Source: Diploptera punctata
Lineage: Eukaryota; Arthropoda; Insecta; Blattodea; Blaberidae
DNA length: 64,000 nucleotides
Direction: 5' to 3'
NCBI GenBank assembly: GCA_030220185.1
Contig: JASPKZ010004576.1
Location: forward strand, 845,001-909,000
Of this stretch, positions 31,136 to 41,869 are shown in pieces. Made by a program: the position numbers and the translations under genes. Each line of letters opens with the position of its first letter. Positions within the stretch are counted from its first letter, which is position 1. The notes below the pieces were generated by a model. That model was given only the letters and a program-made list of their open reading frames with translations, made no database searches and was not told the DNA's origin.

Positions 31136-32605
31136 ATGGGTTCTACTGGGGTAAAATTTTCCGGAGGTCAAATAGTCCCCCATTCGGTTCTCCGGGCGGG
31201 GACTACTTCAGGGAACCCATGCCAAAGGCTCAAACACAGGGACATGTTCCTAGGAACATGGAATGTTAGGACTTTATACAATAGCGGGGCACTAGAGATA
31301 TTAACGCGGGAATTGGATAAATCGCCCTTGGATATAGTCGCTTTACAGGAAGTTAGGTGGCCAGGAGAAGGTAGTCAGGAATCAGGAAGCTTTGCATTAT
31401 ACTATGGGGGTGCAGAAAGACCTGCATTTGGAACGGGTTTTTTAGTCAGAAGGAGGATCCTATCCGCTATCCGAGATATTAAGTTTGTTAGTGATAGGAT
31501 ATCATACATAATTCTAAAGGGTAAACGACATGATTTCATAATTGTAAATGTACATGCCCCCACAGAAGATAAAGATGACAAGATCAAGGATGAGTTCTAT
31601 GAAGAATTAGAATGCTTATTTGATAGCCTTTCACGATATCATATGAAAATTGTCTTAGGAGATTTTAATGCAAAAGTGGGGCAGGAAGATATATTCAAAC
31701 CAACAATAGGCAAATTCAGTCTTCATGAAGATAGTAACGACAACGGGGTTAGATTAGTCACATTTGCCACATCAAAGAATCTCATTGTTAAGAGCACAAC
31801 ATTTCAGCATAAGGATATTCATAAATACACCTGGACGTCCCCAGATGGAGAAACTCGGAACCAGATAGATCATGTATTAGTGGATAAACGCTGGCACAGT
31901 AGCATCATTGATGTTAGATCAGTTAGAGGGACAGACTGCAATTCAGATCATCATCTGGTCAGGGTGAAAATCAGACAACGGCTATCGCTTATGAGAGGAA
32001 CAAACGCTAAAGATGATTCTGTAAAATATGAATTAAAAAACTTGAAAAATGATGAAATGCGGCAAGAATACCAAATCAAAATTGCTAATAGATTTGAAGT
32101 ACTGGAATCTTCAGATGACAATGTGGCAAACGAAGAAGAAACTGATATAAATAAAGAATGGGAGGCTATAAGAGATACTATTAAATTGTCAGCATCAGAA
32201 AGCATTGGTTGTTTAAAAAAGAGGCAAAACAAGAAATGGTTTGATGAGGAATGTGCCGACATTGTAAAGAAAAGAAAGCTAGCAAAAATGAAATGGTTAC
32301 ACGAGCCAAATGAGGTAAATTTAGAGCAATTGGGTAGTGTTAGACGGGAAACCACCAAGTTACTAAAGAGTAAAAAGAGGGAATATTTGAGAGAGAAGAT
32401 TAATGATCTTGAAATGAATGCAAAAAATAGGAACATTAGAGAATTATATCAGGGAATTAGTATAGAGAAGAAAGGGTTTCAGGCTAGAACAAACATAATT
32501 CGGAATGAAAATGGGGATATGATTGCAGATTCTAGGAGTATATTAAATAGATGGAAAAGTTACTTTAATCAGCTATTAAATGTACATACAGAACAGGACC
32601 ATTGA
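31136..32605 (+). CDS. Family R AP-type endonuclease half of the EN-RT protein
   Basis: The frame is open from 31136. The conserved domain begins near the Met at 31245 (MFLGTWNVRTL). Catalytic landmarks are visible: the metal-binding Glu in VALQEVRWPG, the VLGDFNAKVG motif, NQIDHVLVD, and the terminal NSDHHLVRVKI (Ser-Asp-His). This is the APE-like nuclease that nicks target DNA for target-primed reverse transcription. A charged, lysine-rich linker follows (KSKKREYLREKI) and leads to the RT N-terminus. The frame closes at a TGA (32603-32605) just after LLNVHTEQDH, where the RT frame has already opened. In relatives EN and RT are one polypeptide, so this is most simply a frameshift. Confidence 0.9.
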   Translation: MGSTGVKFSGGQIVPHSVLRAGTTSGNPCQRLKHRDMFLGTWNVRTLYNSGALEILTRELDKSPLDIVALQEVRWPGEGSQESGSFALYYGGAERPAFGTGFLVRRRILSAIRDIKFVSDRISYIILKGKRHDFIIVNVHAPTEDKDDKIKDEFYEELECLFDSLSRYHMKIVLGDFNAKVGQEDIFKPTIGKFSLHEDSNDNGVRLVTFATSKNLIVKSTTFQHKDIHKYTWTSPDGETRNQIDHVLVDKRWHSSIIDVRSVRGTDCNSDHHLVRVKIRQRLSLMRGTNAKDDSVKYELKNLKNDEMRQEYQIKIANRFEVLESSDDNVANEEETDINKEWEAIRDTIKLSASESIGCLKKRQNKKWFDEECADIVKKRKLAKMKWLHEPNEVNLEQLGSVRRETTKLLKSKKREYLREKINDLEMNAKNRNIRELYQGISIEKKGFQARTNIIRNENGDMIADSRSILNRWKSYFNQLLNVHTEQDH

Positions 32606-34175
32606 GGAGGATAAGTTACAGACAGCAGAAATGCTAGTCGCAGAGCCAAGTGCATTAGAGGTTGAAATGGCAATTGAAAAATTGAAGATGTATAAAGCAT
32701 CAGGTTCAGATGAGATCCCAGCAGAACTGATAAAATCAGGGGGAGAAAAATTGATGGACAAGATACGCTGGTTGCTTAGTATGATTTGGGAAAAAGAAGC
32801 TCTTCCAGATGAATGGAAGGAATCAATTATCGTACCAATTTATAAGAAAGGAGATAAAACTGATTGCAACAACTATAGGGGCATCTCATTACTTTCAACT
32901 TCGTACAAAATTCTAACAAATATATTAGTAAGCAGACTTACTCCCTATATTGATGACATTCTAGGAGATCATCAATGTGCATTTAGAAGAAACAGGTCTA
33001 CAACAGATCAGATTTTTAGTATAAGACAGATTTTAGAAAAGAAATGGGAATATAATGGTACTGTACATCAACTATATGTAGACTTCAAAAAAGCATATGA
33101 TTCAATTAAGAGGGAGAAGTTATATAGTATCCTGCTGGAGTTCGGAATTCCCAAAAAGTTAGTTAGACTTATACGAATGTGTCTAAATGGCTCAACGAGT
33201 AGGGTGCGTGTAGGCAAACAGTTTTCAGACACTTTTGAAATCCAGAATGGGTTGAAGCAAGGAGATGCACTATCTCCTCTACTATTTAATTTTGTACTAG
33301 AGCATGCCATTAAATCTTTAGAGAATAAGGAAGGCTTACAACTGAATGGTATTAATAAGCTGTTAGTTTATGCTGATGATGTGGTACTACTGGCCGATAG
33401 CGAGGAGATACTAAAGGCCAACACGCACACACTATTGAGTAACACTAAGAAATTAGGACTGGAAGTAAATATCAGTAAAACTAAATATATGGTCACACGT
33501 AGAAATACATTATATAATGGAAATGGACAGCTAATGACAAATGAGGGAAATTTTGAGGAATTGGCTGAATTCAAATACCTAGGAACAATAATCACAAATA
33601 GGAATGAGATGCACAAAGAAATTAAACATAGGCTCAATTCTGGAAATGCATGCTATTATGCATTGCAGAGACTTTTGATGTCCCAACTCCTTTCAAAAAA
33701 CGTTAAGCTGAAAATATATAAAACTATTATTCTACCAGTTATATTATATGGGTGCGAAACATGGACTCTTACTTTAAGGGAGGAAAGGAGATTACGAGTA
33801 TTTGAGAATAAAGTTCTTAGGAAAATTTTTGGACCAAAGAGAGATGAACAGACAGGTGAATGGAGAAGACTACATAACAATGAACTACATGGTCTTTATA
33901 GGAAGCCAGATATAATAAGAACAGTTAAGTCCCGTAGACTGCGATGGGCAGGACATGTTGCGCGTATGGGGAATGAAAGACGTGCATGGAAACTTCTTGT
34001 AGGAAAGCCAGAAGGAAAACGCCCAGTTGGTAGACCAAGAATGAGGTGGGAGAATAACATTAACTATGATTTGAGGGAAGTAGATTATACAGGAAATGAT
34101 TGGAAAGCATTAGCTCAGGATAGGGATGTATGGAGAGCTTATGTCCGCGCGGCCATGAACCTACGGGTTCGATAG
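32580..34175 (+). CDS. Family R reverse transcriptase half
   Basis: 531 codons, open to the end. RT blocks in order: VPIYKKGDKTDCNNYRGISL (block 1-2), FRRNRSTTDQIF, YVDFKKAYDSI (first catalytic Asp), GLKQGDALSPLLFN, YADDVVLLADS (catalytic YADD), LEVNISKTKYM, FKYLGTIIT. The post-RT part has YGCETWTL, WAGHVARMGNERRAWK and GRPRMRWENNINYD. It copies the element RNA at the nicked target. The Met at 32580 is only the first in this frame; the true N-terminus is probably the upstream EN frame. All catalytic residues are present, so only the frameshift is a visible defect. Expression is unknown. Confidence 0.92.
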   Translation: MYIQNRTIEEDKLQTAEMLVAEPSALEVEMAIEKLKMYKASGSDEIPAELIKSGGEKLMDKIRWLLSMIWEKEALPDEWKESIIVPIYKKGDKTDCNNYRGISLLSTSYKILTNILVSRLTPYIDDILGDHQCAFRRNRSTTDQIFSIRQILEKKWEYNGTVHQLYVDFKKAYDSIKREKLYSILLEFGIPKKLVRLIRMCLNGSTSRVRVGKQFSDTFEIQNGLKQGDALSPLLFNFVLEHAIKSLENKEGLQLNGINKLLVYADDVVLLADSEEILKANTHTLLSNTKKLGLEVNISKTKYMVTRRNTLYNGNGQLMTNEGNFEELAEFKYLGTIITNRNEMHKEIKHRLNSGNACYYALQRLLMSQLLSKNVKLKIYKTIILPVILYGCETWTLTLREERRLRVFENKVLRKIFGPKRDEQTGEWRRLHNNELHGLYRKPDIIRTVKSRRLRWAGHVARMGNERRAWKLLVGKPEGKRPVGRPRMRWENNINYDLREVDYTGNDWKALAQDRDVWRAYVRAAMNLRVR

Positions 34176-34196
34176 TGCCAGTGAGTAAGTAAGTAA

Positions 34197-34400
34197 GTTT
34201 AATAAAGTCTAAGAAATGTTTATAAAATCTTATTTTAAAAGTTCTTGATGTTCTACCTATACAATTTTTCACGTCGTTACATTTTAGTTTATATAACTTT
34301 TATTTTCATATTTGTTATTTTCTTCTATTTTATTAGGTATTAGGTTATTTAATTTCTTTCCAGTTTTGTAAGCTATATTTCTTGATAGATTTTGTCACTT
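34197..34400 (-). pseudogene. PLE remnant, 5' half (split by LINE)
   Basis: Minus strand: KNCIGRTSRTFKIRFYKHFL followed by DFIK at the LINE boundary. The IGRT..TF..RF..H pattern is the GIY-YIG YIG-to-helix segment. It continues with the block at 30.80-31.06 kb once the LINE is removed. Confidence 0.7.
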
Positions 34401-34492
34401 TTGTTTCATTACCTGTGTAAGTAAATGTGATCCAATTTTTTTGTTTTTGAATTATCTTCTTTTTCAAGTTTTGTTAATTCTCTTATATTGTT

Positions 34493-34920
34493 TCTACACG
34501 CTTCATATTAGCTTGACCTGTATCTATCTATGTAACGGAATTTTTCAACACGATTTCCACCCACTGAAAAATATTGGATCGACTTGAAATTGTGTATACT
34601 TTTAAAGGACCAATGACAATACAATAATTTCATAATTTGTTTCTAATATCCTACCCAGGATCATCAGAAAATAAAAATAATAAAAACGAGTATAATAGGT
34701 TGCGGACGTATCGACCTTTTAGTCTATCTTTATGGAAGCTCAGTTGGTAGAGTGGTGGACTATGGTGGTATATAATTTCAGTAATCCATAGGTCGCTGGT
34801 GCAAATCCGGCCCGGAGGATTTTTTTAGAAGAATATTACTTTTAGCTCATACTACAATAGTATCGAATTTTAAAGATATTTACATTTTTAGAAAACCAAA
34901 CTAAAAAATACAAAATAAAT
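34493..34920 (+). repeat. Tyr-foldback unit A, left part
   Basis: Begins 'cacgcttcatattagcttga' and shares with units B (54.01 kb) and C (61.63 kb) the blocks 'cctgtatct', 'ttggatcga', 'aaaggaccaatgacaata' and 'aggatcatcag', then a tRNA-Tyr-like sequence and 'cttttagctcatactac'. It leads straight into the foldback. Confidence 0.85.
34729..34819 (+). pseudogene. tRNA-Tyr pseudogene (unit A)
   Basis: Homologous to the tRNA-Tyr at 54.27 kb, including the intron-like insert 'tggtatataatttcag'. The anticodon GTA has become ATG, the 5' acceptor strand (TTTATGG) no longer pairs well with CCGGAGG, and the T-loop has TGCAAAT. Probably not a functional tRNA. Confidence 0.8.
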
Positions 34921-35382
34921 AATAGTTAAAAAAACTAAAACAACACGCTTTATTAGAAAACCGAACTAAACAATGATAAATAATTTAAATTTCCAACACC
35001 CTTGCGATAAAATTAAAGTGATCAACAAAAAAAATCATCTGCAACACATCTAGAATAAAACTAGTTATCTACAAAAAAAAATTACCATCAAAAGCGTGCG
35101 GTGCTCTATATCAATTAATATACTTGATAATAAGCAGATATTGGTAAAAGTAAAGTCTCTAAGAAGAAAACATAAAAACCATAAAAAGCACCCCACGCTT
35201 TTGATGGTAAAATTATTTTTTTTGTAGACAACTCTAGTTTTATTGTAGATGTATTGGTGATGATTTTTTTTGTTGACCACTTTAATTTTATCCCAAGCGT
35301 GTTGGAAATTAAAATTATTTTTCATTTTTTTAGTTCGGTTTTCTAATAAAGCGTGCTGTTTTAGTTTTTTTAAACAATTATT
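34921..35382. repeat. Long foldback (inverted repeat), unit A
   Basis: Arms 34921-35105 and 35187-35382, about 185-195 bp each, share 'aacacgctttattagaaaac', 'cgaacta', 'aacacatctagaataaaact' and 'accatcaaaagcgtg' in inverted order. The unpaired loop is 81 bp (35106-35186) and reads from 'ctatatcaattaatatactt' to 'aaccataaaa'. The arms match with few differences. No coding capacity; a hairpin-type or foldback transposon is likely. Confidence 0.88.
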
Positions 35383-35594
35383 TTTTCTTATCTGTTTTCT
35401 AACTAATTTGTTGATTATTTCTGAATTGTATCTATTTGTATAGCTAAATGTTTTATGTAGTTCATTTGTTTGTGGTAATTTAGTTTACAGTATAAATTCA
35501 CCTCTTGTTTCCCCAAGTACAACAAAGACATCACGGTCCCGCTAGCTAAAAGTACGCGAGATAAAATTCCTTTATACCTGTATGTCAAACTTTG

Positions 35595-36302
35595 GAGACT
35601 ATTTAACTCATGCCCCAAATGAGACTCAATGGCCAATCACGTTTCAATGATTTCTGTTTTACAACCAATCAGAGTCGTGTTTCACGAAATATCTATCAGT
35701 GTTATAATTACCATATTAAAGAAAGTTCCTCCTTTTTAATATTCTGAACAGGTCTGACCTTTATTTTGCAGTGTCTGAGCTCGCAAGAAATACGGCTACC
35801 AGATTGTATATATAGTGCATAGATTCAACACATCTTGCAGGAGTTAATATAAAAGCATTTGTAAAAATTTATTATACCACCAAAAAATGAAACCACTGTT
35901 TGCACTTTCTTAAATGTATTTTTTCCCAGGCAACAATCCAGAAAAATATAATTGTCATTTACATCATACGACATCAGAAATGAATTAATATACAGTTTGA
36001 TGTTTCATTTTTTCTCCACTAGAGAGCATTCTTACAATATTGCGTTCCTTTGGCAACAAATAATATGATCTGGTTGTAGCGATAAACAAAAGGAGCAGAT
36101 GAAGCGTACCTATCGCTTCTCATTTGTTTTCAAACATCGCCGTTTACACTAAATATATAAATATTTTAAAATAATTATAGTTAAATAATGATTTGTGAGT
36201 AAACAGGTTAATTTTATTCGTTAAATAGTCCTAACAAATGCCACTCTTGATTTCCAAATTCTCTAGATAAATTGGAAATCACTCGTGGCATTACTTATGA
36301 TA
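35595..36302 (-). repeat. 0.7-kb repeat, copy 2
   Basis: Inverted copy of 17.53-18.25 kb, from 'ttaactcatgccccaaatg' to 'ggaaatcactcgtggcatta'. The foldback end has a deletion of its inner spacer: 'ctagataaattggaaatc' in place of the ~50-bp spacer seen at 43.3 kb. Confidence 0.8.
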
Positions 36303-37195
36303 AATAAACCGATGATTAATATGTGTATTTTATTGTTTCACACTTCTATATGATATTACTGTACTTTTCATGGAGAATCGGATAACATCTCAAACTCCAG
36401 TTTCCACTAAAAGTAACTTATCTGATTATTTCCCTGCACACTCCAAATAAGAAAAAAAATGTCTCTAGTCACATATATGATTATTATTCATAACGAAATG
36501 TCAATTTTTCACTCCAAAGTAAAATTTTTAATCTCGTTATGATTCACATATGTTTCTATCTTCGGGGGAAAATGTCTAAAAAATTGACAAGTGAAATCCA
36601 TATGCATTATCGTGAACATCCCTGGAGATTTAGAGTAGGGATGAAAAACAGGGGAGGAAATCCACGTAAATTATTAAACACAGCACGGATATATATTTCA
36701 CTGTGACGCAAATTTAATATAGGATACACGAAATAACATTTTCAAGATAGCTGTAAACATTATAATGTATTTTCTGCTTGGATCCATAACTTGCGAACTT
36801 AGTAATTGGTTTGGATGGGCATTCTATTACACCTCGTGCAATCAGTCTAAAAGTGGACTTCAGCCAGAATTACCGCTCAATTAGTGTGTTTTGTTTTAAT
36901 GATGATTGGGGTAAAGTGAGATAGCTTGAAATCTATTATACTATTTAGTTTAAAACTCTGTTTTAGAGTGAAAGGGTAAATTTATGTAGACGCGTGAAAA
37001 TATTGCTATCAACTAAAACGTGTTTTCGTTTCATTCTGGAATGTTAAAAGTATAGGCGCTATAGAAATCTCCGCAGCGGGACGCCAGATTGAAACAGCTT
37101 TATAAACAAAGAGAATGTATTCACGAACATAAAAAAAATTAAAAGCAGGTATTCCTCACTTAAAATGATTTGAAAGGTTTTACATGTTTTCAAAA
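36303..37195. other. Unassigned 0.9 kb
   Basis: No gene, RNA or repeat recognised. Confidence 0.4.
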
Positions 37196-37400
37196 TATAT
37201 AATAATAACATAATAATTAATAATAATAATAATATAATAATAATAATAATAATATAATGATGATAGTGATAATAATAATAATAATAATAATATGATAATA
37301 ATAATAATAATAATAATAATAATATGATAATAATAATAATATAATGATAATACTAATAATAATAATATGATAATAATAATAATATAATATAATAATAATA
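37196..37400. repeat. Imperfect AAT/ATG-rich microsatellite
   Basis: Interrupted (AAT)n with ATG units. Translations give long Ile/Tyr runs that are artefacts. Confidence 0.9.
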
Positions 37401-37740
37401 TCCATCCATAGTAATTCTGCCCGGAGGCAGGTCCTTCACTGCAATCATAGCATTTTAATGCTATGCTTGCAGCTTTACTAGGGAATTGTAGGTGTGGTAG
37501 CTTCCCGTTGCTTTCCACACCGGTGAAGGATGATGATGATGAGATGATAATGATAAGGATGATGATAGCCATATGATTTCGGGGACCGTTTGGGCCTTAA
37601 AGTTTTCCTGACAAATGTCTTACAGGTGATGAAAAACCCCGATAAAAATCTCACCCAGAAAAATTGCCCCGACCGGGGATCGAACCCGGGCCCGCTGCGT
37701 GACAAGGCAGGACGCTACCTCGAGACCACAGCGGTGGACA
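37401..37740 (-). mobile_element. SINE-A
   Basis: Minus strand: head 'caccgctgtggtctcgaggt', B-box 'cgggttcgatccccggtcg', and body ending 'attactatggatgga'. Inserted within AAT repeats on both sides. Close to the copy at 52.14 kb. Confidence 0.87.
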
Positions 37741-37810
37741 ATAATAATATAATGATAATAATACTATAATGATAACGATAATGATGATTATAATAGTAAT
37801 AATAGTAGTA

Positions 37811-37864
<54 letters not shown>

Positions 37865-38001
37865 TACTTCCGGCTTTAACAATGTTGATACATTTTTCAG
37901 GCACCAATGATTTCTATTCAATTTCGTTTTATAATTATCCTCCATTGGTCTCTATTATAATACGTTTCTTCCTCTATTTCCTAGTCCTTCAAAGTTTTAA
38001 A

Positions 38002-38053
<52 letters not shown>

Positions 38054-38109
38054 TGATGATGATGATAGTGATGATGATAATAATATGATAATAATAATAT
38101 AATGATAAT

Positions 38110-38235
38110 GATTTGAGGGAAGTAGACTATACAGGGAATGATTGGAAAGCATTAGCTCAGGATAGGGATGTATGGAGGGCTTATGTCCGCGCGGCCATGA
38201 ACCTTCGGGTTCGATAGTGCCAGTAAGTAAGTAAG
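38110..38235 (+). mobile_element. Family R LINE 3' end, 125 bp
   Basis: From 'gatttgagggaagtag' to the GTAA tail; inside AAT repeats. Confidence 0.9.
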
Positions 38236-38302
38236 TAATAATGATAATAATAATAATAATAATACTATAATGATAATGATAATGATGATTATAATAGTAA
38301 TA

Positions 38303-38333
<31 letters not shown>

Positions 38334-38473
38334 TATATTTCCAGCTTTAACAATGTTGATACATTTTTTCCGGCACCAATGATTTCTCTTTAATTTCGCT
38401 TTATAATTATCCTCCATTCGTCTCTATTATAATACATTTCTTCCTCTATTTCCTAGTCCTTCAAAGTTTTAAA

Positions 38474-38513
<40 letters not shown>

Positions 38514-38575
38514 TAATAATAATAATAATAATATGATAATAATAATAATAATAATAATAATAATATAATGATAAT

Positions 38576-38707
38576 GATTTGAGGGAAGTAGATTATACAG
38601 GGAATGATTGGAAAGCATTAGCTCAGGATAGGGATGTATGGATAGCTTATGTCCGCGCGGCCATGAACCTACGGGTTCGATAGTGCCAGTGAGTAAGTAA
38701 GTAAGTA
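38576..38707 (+). mobile_element. Family R LINE 3' end, duplicated copy
   Basis: Same start point and tail as the copy 466 bp upstream, so duplicated together with its surroundings, not inserted independently. Confidence 0.9.
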
Positions 38708-38935
38708 ATAATGATAATAATAATAATACTATAATGATAATGATAATGATGATTATAATAGTAATAATAGTAATAATAATAATAATAATATATTTCCGGC
38801 TTTAACAATGTTGATACATTTTTTTCCGGCACCAATGATTTCTCTTTAATTTCGCTTTATAATTATCCTCCATTCGTCTCTATTATAATACATTTCTTCC
38901 TCTATTTCCTAGTCCTTCAAAGTTTTAAAGTAATA

Positions 38936-38984
<49 letters not shown>

Positions 38985-39044
38985 TTTATATACTGTATAG
39001 ATTTTCAATGTTTACACGTCTTTCTGTGCGTAAAGTTGTATTTT

Positions 39045-39245
39045 TCTTGTCCACTCGTCCCTATCAATCCACTCCATGTCCTCCAGTTCTCATTCCAAAT
39101 CTTATTTTTTCATCCATGAGTTTCCAGGTCTTCCTTTCTTCCTTCAGGCAGACACCATTCCACTGTTTTTCTGGATAACGTTTCTACTTGTATTCATCGT
39201 ACACGCCCATACCAATTTAATTGTTTAATATCTTATACAATCTAC
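39045..39245 (-). mobile_element. LINE 3' fragment (degenerate)
   Basis: Minus-strand pieces of the usual post-RT end (LNWYGRVR, EWCLPE.RK.GRPGNSWMK). Broken frames. Confidence 0.5.
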
Positions 39246-39284
39246 TATTGACTATTTAATAAAATAAATATCCTCATCTCGTGT

Positions 39285-39592
39285 CCAACTCAGGGTCGGG
39301 TCAAGGGATGAGATGAGATGAAGCCCCTTTTATAGATGTCTGTGAATGACAAGGGCGCCTGACACACCATCACTGGGGCAGATGAACGAAACGAAACGAA
39401 ACGGATGAGATGAGTATGGAGAAATGGTGGAATGAAATTGTGGCAGGGGAAAACGGGACAAACCCCGAGAAAAACCTGGCCAAGTTCCGTTTCGTCCACC
39501 ACGAAACCCACATGGAGTGACCGAGACTCGATCTCGGGATCCCTGCGGTGAGAGGCGAGCGTCTAACCGCTTGCGCCACGGAGCCGCCTGAA
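39285..39592 (-). mobile_element. SINE-G
   Basis: Minus strand: head 'ggcggctccgtggcgcaagc' with B-box-like 'gatcgagtctcggtcactcc', body with 'aacccacatg' complement and 'ggtttttctcggggtttgtc', ending 'cccgaccctgagttggac'. A second copy is at 46.93 kb. Confidence 0.85.
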
Positions 39593-39779
39593 TATTTAAT
39601 ATTAATTTTAATAATTATTAATTATAAATTCCTAACTACCTCTAATTATAAATTATTTTCTTGCCCATCGTGGATTCATCTCTTACTTTATTGGTTCTTT
39701 TACATGTCCCATGTCACCCGGGCCTTACAGTGGTACGATCTTCCGGGAGAGGGATTTCAAACTCTTAGATCACACACTT

Positions 39780-40575
39780 ACTTCTTTTTCCAAAAGATTG
39801 GGATGGGTTGGATATGGGAAGAAGAGACTGAAAATCGCAAGAACGTGTGGAGAAAAATAAGGAGGAGGTACTTAGATATAAACCAAGAAGATATTTTCGC
39901 CGAATGTACAGGAAAACGCTCACTGTGTTTACAAATAGACATAAAACACGTTTGGGGAAAATAATCTTATATACTTAACTTAGGATTTAAAGAGAGATCA
40001 GGGCTTGCTTGGTTTAGACTAGGGGCATGGACATTTCTATAAAATAACGACGATCACGATATGCGAATATGTCCAATGTGCGGGAACTTTGAAGACGAGA
40101 TACATATATTAGGAAAATGTGATAATTTAGAATATTGGAGACATCAGTTATTACCGGAGAGATTTCTAAATTCAAATCGGGAAAGATTGGAATGCTACGA
40201 GTTATTGGTAAATCCAGAAAATTGGATAAACTTGGGTAAATTTCTGGACAAAACGCGGAAAATAAGAACAACACTCATTCATGAATAAATATATGTTATC
40301 AAAATGTAATACCATTAATTCTTAATAATTATATATAATTTAATTAATATATAATGTTATTGTATTATTATGTAATTGTAATATTATTGCGTTTTCTTTA
40401 TATAATTGTAATGTTATTTTCTTTTTTATTTTTCTTTATACTATTACCAATTATTACTTTTGTAACGGACTGTCAACAGCACGTACGGCTTACTGCCCGT
40501 GCGACCCATATTTGTAATTAATATTATAAATATCTTACTTTTTGTCCAATAAAGTCCTACTACTACTACTACTGT
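39780..40575 (+). mobile_element. LINE C-terminus with zinc knuckle and 3' UTR, copy 2
   Basis: Upstream pieces encode ENRKNVWRKIRRRYLDINQE and RSGLAWFRLGAW. The frame 40061-40288 gives MRICPMCGNFEDEIHILGKC, DNLEYWRHQLLPERF and a KIRTTLIHE end. C..C......H...KC is the C-terminal zinc knuckle of many non-LTR elements. A stop separates the 'LGAWTFL' part from the knuckle. The 3' UTR has a polyadenylation-like 'aataaagtcc' followed by a (TAC)n tail. Confidence 0.8.
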
Positions 40576-40849
40576 TTTACCATATAAGGACATGGAGGGC
40601 CTCCCGGATGAGTGAATTAGAAGCCAGAGTGTAAAGCTAGATGTTATGGATATGTGCTCACTATAATTGAAATGTGGTAGAAAATAAATTTAGTGATTCT
40701 ATGAAAACGCTAAGAAGTTGGAGAAAATAATACCCATATGTGTCTGTACAGTGAATGAAATAATGAAGATAGGATATTTTTTATAGTATCGGTATGAAGT
40801 TAATATACAATTCTACCTGTACTAACGTAACCGCAACTAATGACAATGT

Positions 40850-40930
40850 TATAGAAATGAGGGAAATTTTGAGGAAGTAGCACAATCCAAATACTTAGAA
40901 ACAATTATAACAGGAATGCGATTAAGAAAT
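40850..40930 (+). mobile_element. Family R LINE scrap
   Basis: 'gagggaaattttgaggaagt' and 'caaatacttagaaacaatta' match the FKYLGT region. Very decayed. Confidence 0.6.
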
Positions 40931-40949
40931 ATATATTAAATACTAGCTA

Positions 40950-41860
40950 ATACTCGGTGTACGCTGCTATGCCAAAATAAATTTTAATGCGTTGAATAAG
41001 TAAAAGGAAAAAAATATAAATTTATATCATAATTTTTAGATACCCCGTGCTGTTTACCCGTCGTTGGCCTGAAATCTATGTAGTCCGATGTACTTGGTAC
41101 AAATAAGCTGAAAGACTAAATTCGTTATTTTGAGTTATCCGCAAAAGAATACCCGCTGTGCGCTTCTATGCTTTCCCGGGAATCTACTTATTCCGATCTT
41201 CTTGGCATCAATGAAAGACAAAAATGGTTATTATGAGTTATCTGTAAAAGATAAACATATGCTGTCGCGGACTTTTTTGTAGATATTTTTTTTAGATATT
41301 CAATTCTGTGTACATTAATTTGGTTTATTTATTATGGTTTAAGCAGAGTAAACCATTTAAGCGTACAAAACGACTTTTTTTTTTACATTTTTCACTGCAA
41401 AGGGAGATTTTTAAGGGTGAAGGGCCTGAGCATTAAAACTCTCTTATAGCCTATATATAACGTTCCCGGGAAAATCCTGAACATTTAGCAAAAATTCCCA
41501 TTACAATCGGATAAACGGTATGGCAGCGCACGTTTGCCCGGGAATCTACTTATCCCGATCTTGGCATCAATGAAAAACATACATGGCTAATGCGAATTAT
41601 CTGTAAAAGATAAACATATGCTGTCGCGGACGTTTTTGTAGAATTTTTTGAGATATTCAATTCTGTGTACATTAATTTTGTGTATTTGTGTAAAAAAAAT
41701 AGACTCTTTCACGTTTTAAGGGTGTAGAAGTTGAGTATCACAACTCTCATATGCCCTTTGTTCATCCCGGGAATCTCCTGAACATTTTGAAAAAAAAAAC
41801 CCAACACAATCGGATCAACGGTATGGCCGGGCTAAAGTCCCGTTCTGTCAGCGTTAAAAA
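40950..41860. repeat. ~360-bp tandem repeat, about 2.5 units
   Basis: 'cccgggaatctactta' recurs at 41175 and 41537. 'ctgtaaaagataaacatatg' followed by 'ctgtcgcgga' recurs at about 41242 and 41601. 'caatcgga..aacggtatgg' recurs near 41500 and 41810. Non-coding. The wording resembles widely dispersed insect non-autonomous repeats, but I cannot name the family. Confidence 0.7.
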
Positions 41861-41869
41861 TATTTCTTA

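Larger units (their letters stand above)
31061..34196 (+). mobile_element. Family R LINE, nearly full length (RTE-like)
   Basis: The reference copy for the family. It has a partial 5' UTR (compare 28.99 kb), an AP endonuclease frame, a reverse transcriptase frame and a 3' end 'gatagtgccagtgagtaagtaagtaag'. No internal poly-A; the tail is a short GTAA repeat, which with the single EN-RT product suggests the RTE group (inference). It is inserted into an antisense PLE. Truncated fragments of it recur at least ten times across the window. One frameshift near 32.59 kb separates EN from RT; otherwise the coding region is open. Confidence 0.93.
37741..38990. repeat. ~465-bp block repeated in tandem (AAT tracts + two LINE tails)
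   Basis: The block 'ggctttaacaatgttgatac...gtccttcaaagttttaaag' occurs at about 37.87, 38.34 and 38.79 kb. It is the 3' end of the minus-strand LINE seen more fully at 45.1 kb. Between the copies lie AAT/GAT tracts and ~125-bp family R 3' ends at 38110-38235 and 38576-38707. Spacing is 453-476 bp. A local tandem amplification through the microsatellites is the simplest reading. Confidence 0.85.

Noticed and set aside
31951..32436. 161-codon antisense frame opposite the LINE endonuclease linker
   Set aside because: Lies fully inside the well-supported EN-RT coding region and has the Ser/Phe/Leu-rich look of an antisense shadow.
37180..37945. Open frames rich in Tyr/Ile and Leu
   Set aside because: Simple-repeat translations with a SINE in the middle.
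39548..39964. 138-codon frame as a possible host gene
   Set aside because: Starts in the SINE-G head; only the last ~45 codons are meaningful and they belong to the LINE that follows.
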